The notes: a model not told the origin generated them from the sequence alone. A stretch of 16,302 nt of DNA from Natronohydrobacter sp. (GCA_007118445.1 SKRP01000255.1:1-16302), one strand, 5' to 3'; positions 7,285 through 13,766 are shown, numbered from the stretch's first letter. Numbers and translations are program-made.

Positions 7285-7833
7285 CTACCAGCGCCGGGTC
7301 GGCCCGGTATCGATATGGATGAAGCTGCGATAGCGGCCCAGCCCGCCGCGTTCCAGCCTGTCCGCAAGCTGGTATAGCTGAGACGGGCCAAGTTCGGGAT
7401 GGGTGATGTCCATCGCCTCGCCGGTCAGGTGATGCGAGCCTGCCGGACCGCCCCTGCGCGCGGCGCGAAACCCATGCGTCAGGATCAGCGGTGTGTCAGG
7501 GCCGGAAAGCTGTTGCAGATCATGCGCCAGATCCAGCAGATGCGGGTCCATTTCGCCGACAGTGCCCGATCGCATGTCACGGGCAAAGACCGCGAATCGG
7601 TCCAGCGGGTCTTTCAGATAGGCTTCGCCGTTGAAATAGACCTCGTGATAGATTTCGCCGGTGCGCTGATGCAGCATGAACAGGCTGCGCTCTGCGGCAG
7701 TATCTGCAGCCTGTCTGCGGCGAAAGAAGGGCAGGGCGTGGCCCGGGCTTGCCTGAACCGTGATCAGGGCGGCAGCAGCTCCGGTCAGAAAGGCGCGACG
7801 GCTGCGGGCTGCGGTCGGGTCTTGGCGTGGCAT
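7285..7833 (-). CDS. Tat-exported DUF882 / M15-family (YcbK-like) peptidase
   Basis: Predicted periplasmic zinc peptidase acting on peptidoglycan. The start is ATG 7833, with GGAGA 5 nt upstream, giving 182 residues; in-frame sequence further upstream is not protein-like. The N-terminus SRRAFLTGAAAALITVQASP is a twin-arginine signal (Arg12-Arg13) ending near GHA 31-33. The catalytic domain has LILTHGFRAARRGG followed by GSHHLTGEAMDI, with probable zinc ligands His135 and Asp142, and FIHIDTGPTRRW with His173, the usual DUF882 ending. The fold relates to D,D-/L,D-carboxypeptidases such as YcbK; substrate specificity is not established. It lies 127 bp upstream of the lolC permease on the same strand, without overlap, so co-transcription is possible but not required. 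Confidence 0.92.
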   Translation of the reverse strand: MPRQDPTAARSRRAFLTGAAAALITVQASPGHALPFFRRRQAADTAAERSLFMLHQRTGEIYHEVYFNGEAYLKDPLDRFAVFARDMRSGTVGEMDPHLLDLAHDLQQLSGPDTPLILTHGFRAARRGGPAGSHHLTGEAMDITHPELGPSQLYQLADRLERGGLGRYRSFIHIDTGPTRRW

Positions 7834-8202
7834 ATAGGTCTCCGCTCGTGGATTTGTCGCCGGGCCTCTACACAGCCCGCAGCGGATTGCCCAGTAATGC
7901 GCAGCCGGATATCCTCGGGTCGGCGGAAACACACTTATGGCGCGGAGCGCACCCGTTGTCCCGGCACCGCCCGGAGCGACCGCGAAGCGCAGTGCCGATG
8001 CTGCGTCGGGTTGTATCGCGCGGCAGTTTCGCGCTAGGGCGAGGCCAGAGCTGCGGGCAGCGCATGCTGTCATGTCGGATGATGGTCGTGCAGACAGGTC
8101 TGCGAACAGGTAGGGCGGATGAACAGAAATCACCTCGCGGCAGGTCCGGTCATCCCGGTTGCAGGGGATGGTTCAGAGGGACTCCAACTCGGGTGCCATC
8201 TC

Positions 8203-8231
8203 TTGTATGATAGCGCTAACGTCGATATCTG
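8203..8231 (+). promoter_or_regulatory. Putative promoter with LacI-type operator in the spacer (transaldolase side)
   Basis: ATGATAGCGCTAACG (8207-8221) is an imperfect palindrome centred on GCGC, the style of LacI-family operators. It lies between a -35-like TTGTAT (8203-8208) and a -10-like TATCTG (8226-8231), 17 bp apart, a classical repressor position. The same motif, with two differences in 15 bases, lies just before eda (16005-16019). The LacI-family regulator CceR of Rhodobacter sphaeroides controls Entner-Doudoroff genes, so it is a candidate; I cannot verify its motif here. The site is 269 bases before the transaldolase ATG. Confidence 0.5.
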
Positions 8232-8282
8232 CCCGCCATTCGGCGCGCGCAGGCGCGACGATCCGGCAAGGGAAGGGGCCGC

Positions 8283-8474
8283 ATGTCCATGCAAGACGAC
8301 GCGACTGCGCGCAGGACTGTGGCCGCCTGTATTCCGGAAGCGGGCTGGCGCGCGGTTTCGACGCAAACAGCAGTCTGCGCCGCCAGACCCTTGCCGCTGC
8401 GCCTTGCCTTTCTGGCGGCGCTGCCGGTCTTGCGATTCTCGCACGCGCAGAAGCATTTCTTACAGGCTGACTGA
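8283..8474 (+). CDS. Possible small leader ORF before transaldolase
   Basis: ATG 8283 follows GGAAGGGG at a workable distance and opens a 63-codon frame ending at TGA 8472-8474, 15 bases before the transaldolase start. The product has a short hydrophobic run (LPLRLAFLAALPVLRF) and four cysteines, with no recognisable family. The third-position GC bias is weaker than in neighbouring genes. It would be the first frame on a transcript starting at the 8203-8231 promoter. Most likely it is chance or a non-conserved leader peptide. Confidence 0.2.
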   Translation: MSMQDDATARRTVAACIPEAGWRAVSTQTAVCAARPLPLRLAFLAALPVLRFSHAQKHFLQAD

Positions 8475-8489
8475 TCAGGAGCTGACTTC

Positions 8490-9437
8490 ATGACCACTGC
8501 ACTCGACCAACTCAAGACCATGACGACGGTTGTCGCCGATACAGGCGAGCTTGCGGCCATCCGCAGCTACAAGCCTGTGGATTGCACGACCAACCCCTCG
8601 CTGGTTCTGGCGGCGCTGAAAGACCCGGAACTGGACACTCTGATCACCGAGGAACTCGCCGCCTGCCGCGCGGCCGGCAAGGATGCCCCGGCGGCTGCGG
8701 CAGTGCTGACGGTTGCCATCGGCGCGGAACTGGCCCGACTGGTGCCCGGCCGCGTCTCGACCGAGGTTGATGCCTGCCTGTCCTTTGACACGGATGCTTC
8801 GGTACACCGCGCGCATGAGATCATCGCCGAATATGCCGCGCGCGGCATTGGCAAGGAGCGTATCCTGATCAAGCTGGCCGCAACATGGGAAGGCATCCGC
8901 GCGGCTGAAATCCTGCAGCGCGAGGGGATTGACTGCAATCTGACGCTGGTTTTCTCGCTGGCCCAGGCCGTGGCCTGTGCCGATGCCGGGGCCTGGCTGA
9001 TCTCGCCTTTCGTGGGGCGGATCACGGATTGGCACAAAAAGGCCGATGGCGTCGAAGGCTACAGCCCCGAAAACGATCCGGGCGTGGCTTCGGTGCGGCG
9101 GATCTATGATTACTTCAAATCGAACGGGATCAGCACCATTGTCATGGGGGCCTCGTTCCGCACCGCCGCGCAGGTCAAGGCGCTGGCCGGTTGCGACAAT
9201 CTGACGATTTCGCCGAAATTGCTGGATGAATTGTCGCGTGACACAGCCGAACTGCCGCGGGTGCTGTCGCCTGACACTGCCGTTGCGACCGATCCGTTGC
9301 AGCTGGATGAACCGACGTTCCGCTGGCTGGTGAATGCCGATGCCATGGCCACCGAAAAGCTGAGCGAGGGGATCCGCAATTTCGACGCGGATCATCAGCG
9401 GATGATTGCGCTTCTTGCAGACCGTCTGAACGCCTGA
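8490..9437 (+). CDS. tal: Transaldolase (TalB type)
   Basis: Pentose phosphate pathway enzyme that moves a dihydroxyacetone unit from sedoheptulose-7-phosphate to glyceraldehyde-3-phosphate. It has 315 residues (E. coli TalB has 317), starting at ATG 8490 with AGGAG about 8 nt upstream. It aligns from the N-terminus: TTVVADTGELAAI with Asp17, DCTTNPSLVL with Asn35, STEVDACLSFD with Glu92, the Schiff-base Lys128 in RILIKLAATWEGI, and CNLTLVFSLAQA followed by LISPFVGRITDW. Length and motifs place it with classical TalB rather than the shorter (about 220-residue) fructose-6-phosphate aldolase/TalC type. It appears monocistronic: a strong hairpin follows and the next gene is on the other strand. 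Confidence 0.96.
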   Translation: MTTALDQLKTMTTVVADTGELAAIRSYKPVDCTTNPSLVLAALKDPELDTLITEELAACRAAGKDAPAAAAVLTVAIGAELARLVPGRVSTEVDACLSFDTDASVHRAHEIIAEYAARGIGKERILIKLAATWEGIRAAEILQREGIDCNLTLVFSLAQAVACADAGAWLISPFVGRITDWHKKADGVEGYSPENDPGVASVRRIYDYFKSNGISTIVMGASFRTAAQVKALAGCDNLTISPKLLDELSRDTAELPRVLSPDTAVATDPLQLDEPTFRWLVNADAMATEKLSEGIRNFDADHQRMIALLADRLNA

Positions 9438-9476
9438 GATCGCCGCGCCTTGTATCGGGCGTGATGGCCAGGCTGA

Positions 9477-9503
9477 CGACCCGCGCTTTTCGCGCGCGGG
9501 TCG
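9477..9503. terminator. Hairpin between convergent tal and GntR-regulator genes
   Basis: CGACCCGCGC (9477-9486) pairs perfectly with GCGCGGGTCG (9494-9503), ten base pairs around a 7-base loop, TTTTCGC. It lies 39 bases after the tal stop and 14 bases after the regulator stop read from the other side. There is no downstream T-run on either strand. Position and stem strength suggest a shared, bidirectional terminator. Confidence 0.65.
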
Positions 9504-9517
9504 ATGCCATTTCCGGG

Positions 9518-10258
9518 TCAGCGCGCGGCAGGTCTTGCTGCGCGGCGCGCGCGGATTTCGCTGCCAAGCGCCATCGTGTAATCGGCCAAGGCATCCATGG
9601 CCTGATTGGCCGCCTGCAGATCATTTGCCTCAAGGGCGGTCAGCAAGGCGTGATGCAGCGCCATGATCTGCGCGCGCGACCGGGCCGTGTAGGTGATCAT
9701 GTTCATCAGGGGCTGCATCGCTTCGACCGCGCCCGCCATATGCCAGGACAGCACCGGATTGCCTGCCGCATCGACCAGCGCCCGGTGAAAGGCGACATCC
9801 GAGGCGCAGAAATCCTCATCGCTCAGCCCCTGCGTGCCCTGCCGCGCCAGTTCGGCGCGCAGGCTGGCCAGATGCGAGGGCGTGCGGCGCGTGCAGGCCA
9901 GCGGCAGACAGGCACGTTCCAGCGCGAAACGGGCCTCGGCTGCGGTTTCGAAATCCACTGCATTCATCGACAGAAGCAGCGTTGCGGTCGTCGCAAGATG
10001 CGCCTGCGCCTGTGCAAAGCTCAGCCGGTTGACGAATGCCCCGCCACTCGCCCCGCGCTGGGTGCGGATCAGATTCTGCGCCGCCAGCCGTTTCAGCGCC
10101 TCGCGCACCGTCGGGCGCGAGACATTGAACCGCGCGGCCAGTTCCGCTTCCGAGGGCAGGCGCTCGTCAACTGGCAGATCCCCGGAAATGATCGCATCAC
10201 GCAGGCTTTGCGCGATCTGCTGGGAATACTCCGTGGTTTTGTTCAACTCGGTCTTCAC
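9518..10258 (-). CDS. GntR-family transcriptional regulator, FadR/FCD subfamily
   Basis: DNA-binding metabolic regulator. The winged HTH is near the N-terminus (LPSEAELAARFNVSRPTVREALKRL, then RTQRGASGGAFVN). The C-terminal all-helical FCD effector domain has SDVAFHRALVDAAGNPVL (Asp and His metal-ligand pattern) and a later MALHHALL histidine pair. I chose GTG 10258 (246 residues, GGGA 7 nt upstream). The frame also extends to a TTG at 10285, but that codon has no ribosome site and falls inside an operator-like repeat. FCD regulators usually sense a carboxylic acid and repress a neighbouring catabolic operon. The divergent DUF2182-DUF1326-reductase genes and the three operator copies between them make that operon the obvious target. 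The effector is unknown. Confidence 0.93.
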   Translation of the reverse strand: MKTELNKTTEYSQQIAQSLRDAIISGDLPVDERLPSEAELAARFNVSRPTVREALKRLAAQNLIRTQRGASGGAFVNRLSFAQAQAHLATTATLLLSMNAVDFETAAEARFALERACLPLACTRRTPSHLASLRAELARQGTQGLSDEDFCASDVAFHRALVDAAGNPVLSWHMAGAVEAMQPLMNMITYTARSRAQIMALHHALLTALEANDLQAANQAMDALADYTMALGSEIRARRAARPAAR

Positions 10259-10272
10259 GCATTTGTCCCGCG

Positions 10273-10287
10273 ATATGTCAGACAATT
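10273..10287. promoter_or_regulatory. GntR-type operator copy A
   Basis: ATATGTC-A-GACAATT, centred on 10280, has the dyad core TGTC-N-GACA expected of FadR-subfamily sites. It lies on the regulator side of the divergent region, 15 bases upstream of the GTG start, and would overlap the regulator's -10 region (CTGACA 16-17 bp upstream as -35). This fits autoregulation. Confidence 0.6.
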
Positions 10288-10290
10288 AAA

Positions 10291-10305
10291 AATTGTCAGA
10301 CCGGA
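10291..10305. promoter_or_regulatory. GntR-type operator copy B
   Basis: AATTGTC-A-GAC, centred on 10298, carries the same core with a degenerate right arm (GACCGGA). It is 18 bp centre-to-centre from copy A, so the two would lie on nearly the same DNA face. On the plus strand it overlaps a -35-like TTGTCA (10293-10298). Confidence 0.5.
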
Positions 10306-10314
10306 ATTGGCCTG

Positions 10315-10329
10315 ATATGTCTGACATAT
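10315..10329. promoter_or_regulatory. GntR-type operator copy C (perfect palindrome)
   Basis: ATATGTC-T-GACATAT is a perfect 15-bp odd palindrome centred on 10322, the best of the three copies. It lies 35 bases before the DUF2182 ATG and covers a -10-like TATGTC (10316-10321) placed 17 bp after TTGTCA at 10293-10298. That is the expected place for a repressor of the plus-strand operon. Confidence 0.65.
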
Positions 10330-10363
10330 ACGATTCCGGCTTCATCGCCAAGATGCAAGGGTC

Positions 10364-11146
10364 ATGCCAAGGATGCCTGCTGCCCGTATCAGACAGATGA
10401 CCGCGCCGCATTGGCTGGGGCTTTATGCCGCGATCCTGCTGGGCTGGGTGGTGCTTTACGCGATGCAGCTGCCCCCGGATATCCGCGCAGCCGCCACTTT
10501 CTACGGCGCAGAGTTCTGGGACGCGCTCTGCCGCATCGAGCCGGGTCTGGCGGGTGCGCCGAATATTCTCTTGATGTGGGTGCTGATGTCAGCCGCGATG
10601 ATGGCCCCGACCGCGCTGCCTGCCTTTGCGACATGGGATGATCTGGTGCAGGGCGGGCAAGCTTCGGGTTTCGGGGCATTGCTTGCAGGCTATCTGTTGG
10701 TCTGGATCGGGTTTTCACTGCTCGCGACAGCTGCGCAGCTGGCGCTGGCCGGGGCAGGTTTGCTCAACCCGCTGGGCGAGAGCGTGAGCGGCTGGCTGAG
10801 CGCAGCTTTGCTCATCGGGGCCGGGGGCTATCAGTTCTCGGCGCTGAAAGCGGCCTGCCTGTCGAAATGTCGCCGCCCGCTGGCGTTTTTCATCCAGCAT
10901 TGGGGGTTGGGCCCGTGGCGGATGGGGGTGCAGCTGGGCGCGGTCTGTCTGGGCTGCTGCTGGGCGCTGATGGCGCTGGCCTTTGTCGGCGGCACCATGA
11001 ATCTGTTGTGGATGGGGGGGGGCATGGTGCTGATGATGCTGGAAAAACTGCCGCAGATCGGCGCGCGGCTGACCGCACCGCTGGGCTATGGGCTGATCGG
11101 CCTCGGCGCGGTGGTGATCATGTCGGAACTGGGAGGATGGCTATGA
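10364..11146 (+). CDS. DUF2182 predicted metal-binding integral membrane protein
   Basis: It has 260 residues and about six or seven hydrophobic segments (about 17-34, 67-88, 102-128, 143-156, 187-209, 211-228 and 240-255). Family signatures seen: WVLMSAAMMAPTALP (72-86), the ALKAACLSKCRRPLAFF stretch with Cys165 and Cys169, and GAVCLGCCWALM with Cys195, Cys198 and Cys199. The paired cysteines inside or beside membrane segments are why the family is described as metal-binding; no activity is established. The start is ATG 10364 with AAGGG just upstream; ATG 10397 is an alternative. The stop overlaps the next gene's ATG by 4 bp (ATGA), so this protein and the DUF1326 protein are coupled. It is the first gene of the operon facing the GntR regulator. 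Confidence 0.9.
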   Translation: MPRMPAARIRQMTAPHWLGLYAAILLGWVVLYAMQLPPDIRAAATFYGAEFWDALCRIEPGLAGAPNILLMWVLMSAAMMAPTALPAFATWDDLVQGGQASGFGALLAGYLLVWIGFSLLATAAQLALAGAGLLNPLGESVSGWLSAALLIGAGGYQFSALKAACLSKCRRPLAFFIQHWGLGPWRMGVQLGAVCLGCCWALMALAFVGGTMNLLWMGGGMVLMMLEKLPQIGARLTAPLGYGLIGLGAVVIMSELGGWL

Positions 11147-11790
11147 GCGTGACACTGGACGAACCCGCTGTGGGCACTGTGCCCTGGGCGATCAAGGGCG
11201 AATTGATCCTGAATTGCAACTGCACTGTGTTCTGCCCCTGCGTGGTGTCGCTGGGCCAGCATCCGCCCACCGAAGGCTATTGTCAGGCCTGGGCCGGGGT
11301 GCGGATCGATGCGGGCCAGTATGGCGAGGCCGATCTGTCAGGGCTGAATGTCGGGCTGATGCTGGAAATTCCGGGGCTGATGGCACGCGGCAACTGGAAG
11401 GCAGCGGCCTTTATCGACGAGCGCGCCTCGGACGCGGCCTATTCCGGGCTGGTGCATATCTTCTCGGGCGCGGCGCGCGGCACCACAGGGCTGTTCGGGA
11501 TGCTGGTCAGCGAATTTCTGGGCGCCGAACGCGCGCCGGTCAGCTACGAGACCGAGGGCGACACCCGCCGCCTGATGGTGGGCCGCAAGATTCAGGGCGA
11601 GGTCGTGCCCCTGCGCGGTGCGGACCCGGATCGCGAGATCGTCGTCACCAATACCGAATACTGGATGGGCCCGGATATCACGGTCGCCACCGCCACCAAG
11701 GGCCGCGTGCGCGCCTTTGGCCGGGTGTGGGATTTCGACGGGCGCTCCGCAGAGATCTGTCAGATCGACTGGAAAGGACCGGGGCGCTGA
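11143..11790 (+). CDS. DUF1326 Cys-rich protein
   Basis: It has 215 residues; ATG 11143 has GGAGG 6 nt upstream. The earlier ATG at 11137 is too close to that site. The N-terminus carries the family's cysteine cluster LNCNCTVFCPC (Cys25, Cys27, Cys31, Cys33), then Cys47 in GYCQAW. The rest is soluble, with a beta-rich look (EIVVTNTEYWMGPDITVATATKG). I see no signal peptide, so it is probably cytoplasmic or on the inner face of the membrane. The close cysteine cluster suggests metal or thiol chemistry, but DUF1326 has no assigned function that I can state. The 4-bp overlap with the DUF2182 gene implies that the two proteins work together. Confidence 0.9.
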   Translation: MSVTLDEPAVGTVPWAIKGELILNCNCTVFCPCVVSLGQHPPTEGYCQAWAGVRIDAGQYGEADLSGLNVGLMLEIPGLMARGNWKAAAFIDERASDAAYSGLVHIFSGAARGTTGLFGMLVSEFLGAERAPVSYETEGDTRRLMVGRKIQGEVVPLRGADPDREIVVTNTEYWMGPDITVATATKGRVRAFGRVWDFDGRSAEICQIDWKGPGR

Positions 11791-11830
11791 GCCGCGCCCG
11801 GTTGAAGGACATGACACGGAGGAAAAATCC

Positions 11831-12823
11831 ATGAGCTTCAAGGCATTGCTTGTCAGCAAGACTGAGGATGGCAAGACTCAAGCGGCGGTCACGGAACTTG
11901 ACACGGATCAGTTGCCCGAGGGCGAGGTCACGGTCGCGGTCGAATATTCGACCGTGAATTACAAGGACGGGCTGTGCATCGGCCCCGGCGGCGGGCTGGT
12001 GCGGTCCTATCCGCATGTGCCGGGCATCGATTTTGCGGGTACGGTCGAGCACTCATCAGACGCGCGCTACAAACCCGGCGACAAGGTGGTGCTGACCGGC
12101 TGGCGCGTGGGCGAGGCGCATTGGGGCGGCTATGCCCAGAAAGCCCGCGTCAAGGCCGACTGGCTGGTGCCCTTGCCCGAGGGGCTGAGCACGCGGGCGG
12201 CGATGGCGGTCGGCACGGCCGGGTTCACCTCGATGCTGGCGGTGATGGCGCTCGAAGACCATGGCCTGACCCCCGGTGACGGGCCTGTGCTGGTGACAGG
12301 GGCGGCAGGCGGGGTCGGATCGATCGCCGTGGCGCTGCTGGCAAAACTTGGTCATGAGGTCGCGGCGGTGACGGGTCGGCCCGAAACCGAGACCTATCTG
12401 CGCGATCTGGGCGCAAGCCGGATCGTGCCGCGCGCGGAGCTGGCCGAGACGGTCAAGCGCCCGCTCGAAACCGAGACCTGGGCCGGCTGTGTCGATGCGG
12501 TGGGCGGTGCGATGCTGGCGCGGGTGCTGGGGCAGATGAAGTATCGCTGCTCGGTCGCGGCTGTGGGTCTGGCGGGCGGGGCGGCACTGCCTGCGACGGT
12601 CATCCCGTTTCTGCTGCGCGGGGTGAATCTGCTGGGGATCGATTCGGTGCTGCAGCCCTATGAGAACCGGATCGCGGCCTGGCAGCGCATCGCGCGCGAT
12701 CTGCCGATGGACAAGCTCGAGGCGATGATCCAGCCCGCCACGCTGGCGGATCTGCCGCAGCTCGGGGCGGATATCCTGAAAGGGCAGGTGAAGGGGCGGG
12801 TTGTTGTTGATGTGAATGCCTGA
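11831..12823 (+). CDS. acuI: Acrylyl-CoA reductase (NADPH), AcuI/YhdH-type medium-chain reductase
   Basis: Zinc-free medium-chain dehydrogenase/reductase, 330 residues, close to the roughly 325-330 of AcuI and YhdH. ATG 11831 has GGAGGA 7 nt upstream. The catalytic half shows STVNYKDGL and PGIDFAGTVE. The Rossmann fold begins VLVTGAAGGVGSIAVALL (153-170), with a Thr-Gly-Arg after strand 2 (VTGRPE, consistent with NADPH). The ending ADILKGQVKGRVVVDV is typical of YhdH proteins. AcuI reduces the toxic acrylyl-CoA to propionyl-CoA in 3-hydroxypropionate and DMSP breakdown. Here the usual acuR/dddL neighbours are absent and the gene follows DUF1326 by 40 bp, so the substrate may differ. Family is certain, AcuI function probable. 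Confidence 0.85.
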   Translation: MSFKALLVSKTEDGKTQAAVTELDTDQLPEGEVTVAVEYSTVNYKDGLCIGPGGGLVRSYPHVPGIDFAGTVEHSSDARYKPGDKVVLTGWRVGEAHWGGYAQKARVKADWLVPLPEGLSTRAAMAVGTAGFTSMLAVMALEDHGLTPGDGPVLVTGAAGGVGSIAVALLAKLGHEVAAVTGRPETETYLRDLGASRIVPRAELAETVKRPLETETWAGCVDAVGGAMLARVLGQMKYRCSVAAVGLAGGAALPATVIPFLLRGVNLLGIDSVLQPYENRIAAWQRIARDLPMDKLEAMIQPATLADLPQLGADILKGQVKGRVVVDVNA

Positions 12824-12840
12824 GCATCGCCCACGCGCCC

Positions 12841-12858
12841 GCCCGCCCCGGATCGGGC
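12841..12858 (+). terminator. Short GC hairpin after the AcuI-like gene
   Basis: GCCCG (12841-12845) pairs with CGGGC (12854-12858) around an 8-base loop, 17 bases after the stop. No T-run follows, so this is at most a weak terminator or an RNA 3' end. Confidence 0.2.
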
Positions 12859-12900
12859 AGCGCGCGGTCACAATGCGGCATATGGGCGGGAAATCGGCCT

Positions 12901-12959
12901 GTGCCTCTCGACCTTTGCTCTGCCTCTGCTAAGCTATGGGCAGTAACAGTCAGAGGCAC
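12901..12959 (+). promoter_or_regulatory. Inverted repeat that could mask the PuuD-like gene's ribosome-binding site
   Basis: GTGCCTCT (12901-12908) is exactly complementary to AGAGGCAC (12952-12959), which contains the AGAGG ribosome site just before ATG 12962. A second copy, TGCCTCT (12921-12927), could pair with the same site. Two alternative anti-Shine-Dalgarno arms upstream of one site could form a switch. If transcription starts between the arms instead, the structure would not form. Confidence 0.3.
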
Positions 12960-12961
12960 GA

Positions 12962-13735
12962 ATGCGCAGGCCAGTCGTCGGGATCATCGGCAATTCCTAT
13001 CTGATCAATGACGAATACCCCGCCCATGCGGGCGGCACGATGAATTCCGAGGCTGTGGCCGAAGTGTCGCGCTGCCTGCCCTTGCTGGTGCCCTCGGATC
13101 CGCGGCTTGTCTCGGTCGCGGAATTGCTCGACACCTGTGACGGGTTTCTGTTGACCGGCGGGCGGCCCAATGTCCACCCGGAAGAATATGGCGAAGCGGA
13201 AACACCTGCGCATGGCGATTTTGACCGTGCGCGCGATGCGATCACCCTGCCGCTGGTGCGCGCCTGTGTTGCGCGCGGGCAGCCCTTTCTGGGGGTCTGT
13301 CGCGGCTTTCAGGAGGTCAATGTCGCGCTTGGCGGCACGCTTTACCCCGAAATCCGCGATCTGCCGGGCCGGATGAACCACCGCATGCCCCCGGATGGCA
13401 CGCTGGACGAGAAATTCGCCCTGCGCCACAAGGTCAGCTTTCATGAGGGCGGAGTATTCCACCGCCTGATGGGCGCGCGCGAGGTGATGACCAACACGCT
13501 GCACGGGCAGGGGATCAAGACGCCCGGCGCGCAGATCGTGATTGACGGCCATGCGCCCGACGGCACGCCCGAAGCGCTCTATGTCGCCGATGCGCCGGGC
13601 TTTACCCTGTCGGTGCAATGGCATCCGGAATGGCAGGCTGGTCAGGATCCGGTTTCGCGGCCCTTGTTCGAAGCCTTTGGCGCAGCCGTGCAGGCGTGGT
13701 GCAATGGGCGCAGGCCATGGGCTTTGAGCGCCTGA
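12962..13735 (+). CDS. Class I glutamine amidotransferase-like hydrolase (gamma-glutamyl-gamma-aminobutyrate hydrolase, PuuD/peptidase C26 family)
   Basis: It has 257 residues; the start is ATG 12962 with AGAGG 6-7 nt upstream. The peptidase C26 pattern is complete: PVVGIIGNSY at the start, GFLLTGGRPNVHPEEYGE (oxyanion/substrate loop), the nucleophile Cys113 in FLGVCRGFQEVNVALGG, NTLHGQGIK, and the His221/Glu223 pair in SVQWHPEW. E. coli PuuD releases GABA from gamma-glutamyl-GABA in putrescine breakdown; many relatives act on other gamma-glutamyl amides. No other Puu genes are visible, so the substrate is uncertain and no symbol is given. It has its own upstream region (138 bp after the AcuI-like gene) and is convergent with the transpeptidase gene that follows. 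Confidence 0.93.
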   Translation: MRRPVVGIIGNSYLINDEYPAHAGGTMNSEAVAEVSRCLPLLVPSDPRLVSVAELLDTCDGFLLTGGRPNVHPEEYGEAETPAHGDFDRARDAITLPLVRACVARGQPFLGVCRGFQEVNVALGGTLYPEIRDLPGRMNHRMPPDGTLDEKFALRHKVSFHEGGVFHRLMGAREVMTNTLHGQGIKTPGAQIVIDGHAPDGTPEALYVADAPGFTLSVQWHPEWQAGQDPVSRPLFEAFGAAVQAWCNGRRPWALSA

Positions 13736-13740
13736 CGGGC

Positions 13741-13766
13741 TTTGAGTATTTTTGGCAAGATGAAAG
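13741..13766 (+). repeat. Candidate dispersed intergenic motif after a gene end
   Basis: The 65-base gap between two convergent genes contains TTGAGTATTTTTGGCAAGAT followed by GAAAG. It is AT-rich compared with its surroundings and starts six bases after the PuuD-like stop. From memory, very similar GAGTATTT...AAGATGAAAG strings occur after genes in other Rhodobacteraceae. Only one copy is present in this window, so its repeat nature is recollection and not shown here. A small CCCC/GGGG hairpin (13787-13798) follows. Confidence 0.3.

Larger units (their letters stand above)
7834..8489. other. Long divergent intergenic region (DUF882 peptidase / transaldolase)
   Basis: About 650 bases with no secure gene. 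It must hold promoters for the peptidase (minus) and transaldolase (plus). The plus-strand half contains a LacI-type operator inside a promoter-like pair (8203-8231) and a possible 63-codon leader ORF (8283-8474), both listed separately. In the other half (7834-8190) I see nothing beyond GC-rich sequence with overlapping spurious open frames on both strands. Confidence 0.6.

Noticed and set aside
8490..9437. Fructose-6-phosphate aldolase rather than transaldolase
   Set aside because: The 315-residue length and the TalB-type N-terminus (ADTGELAAI, TTNPSL) fit classical transaldolase; the aldolase type is about 220 residues.
9461..10315. 284-codon plus-strand open frame across the GntR gene
   Set aside because: It runs antisense through the whole regulator and through the terminator hairpin; no protein family features.
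12056..12871. 271-codon minus-strand open frame opposite the AcuI-like gene
   Set aside because: Shadow of a well-supported reductase; Arg/His/Gln-rich translation typical of antisense frames.
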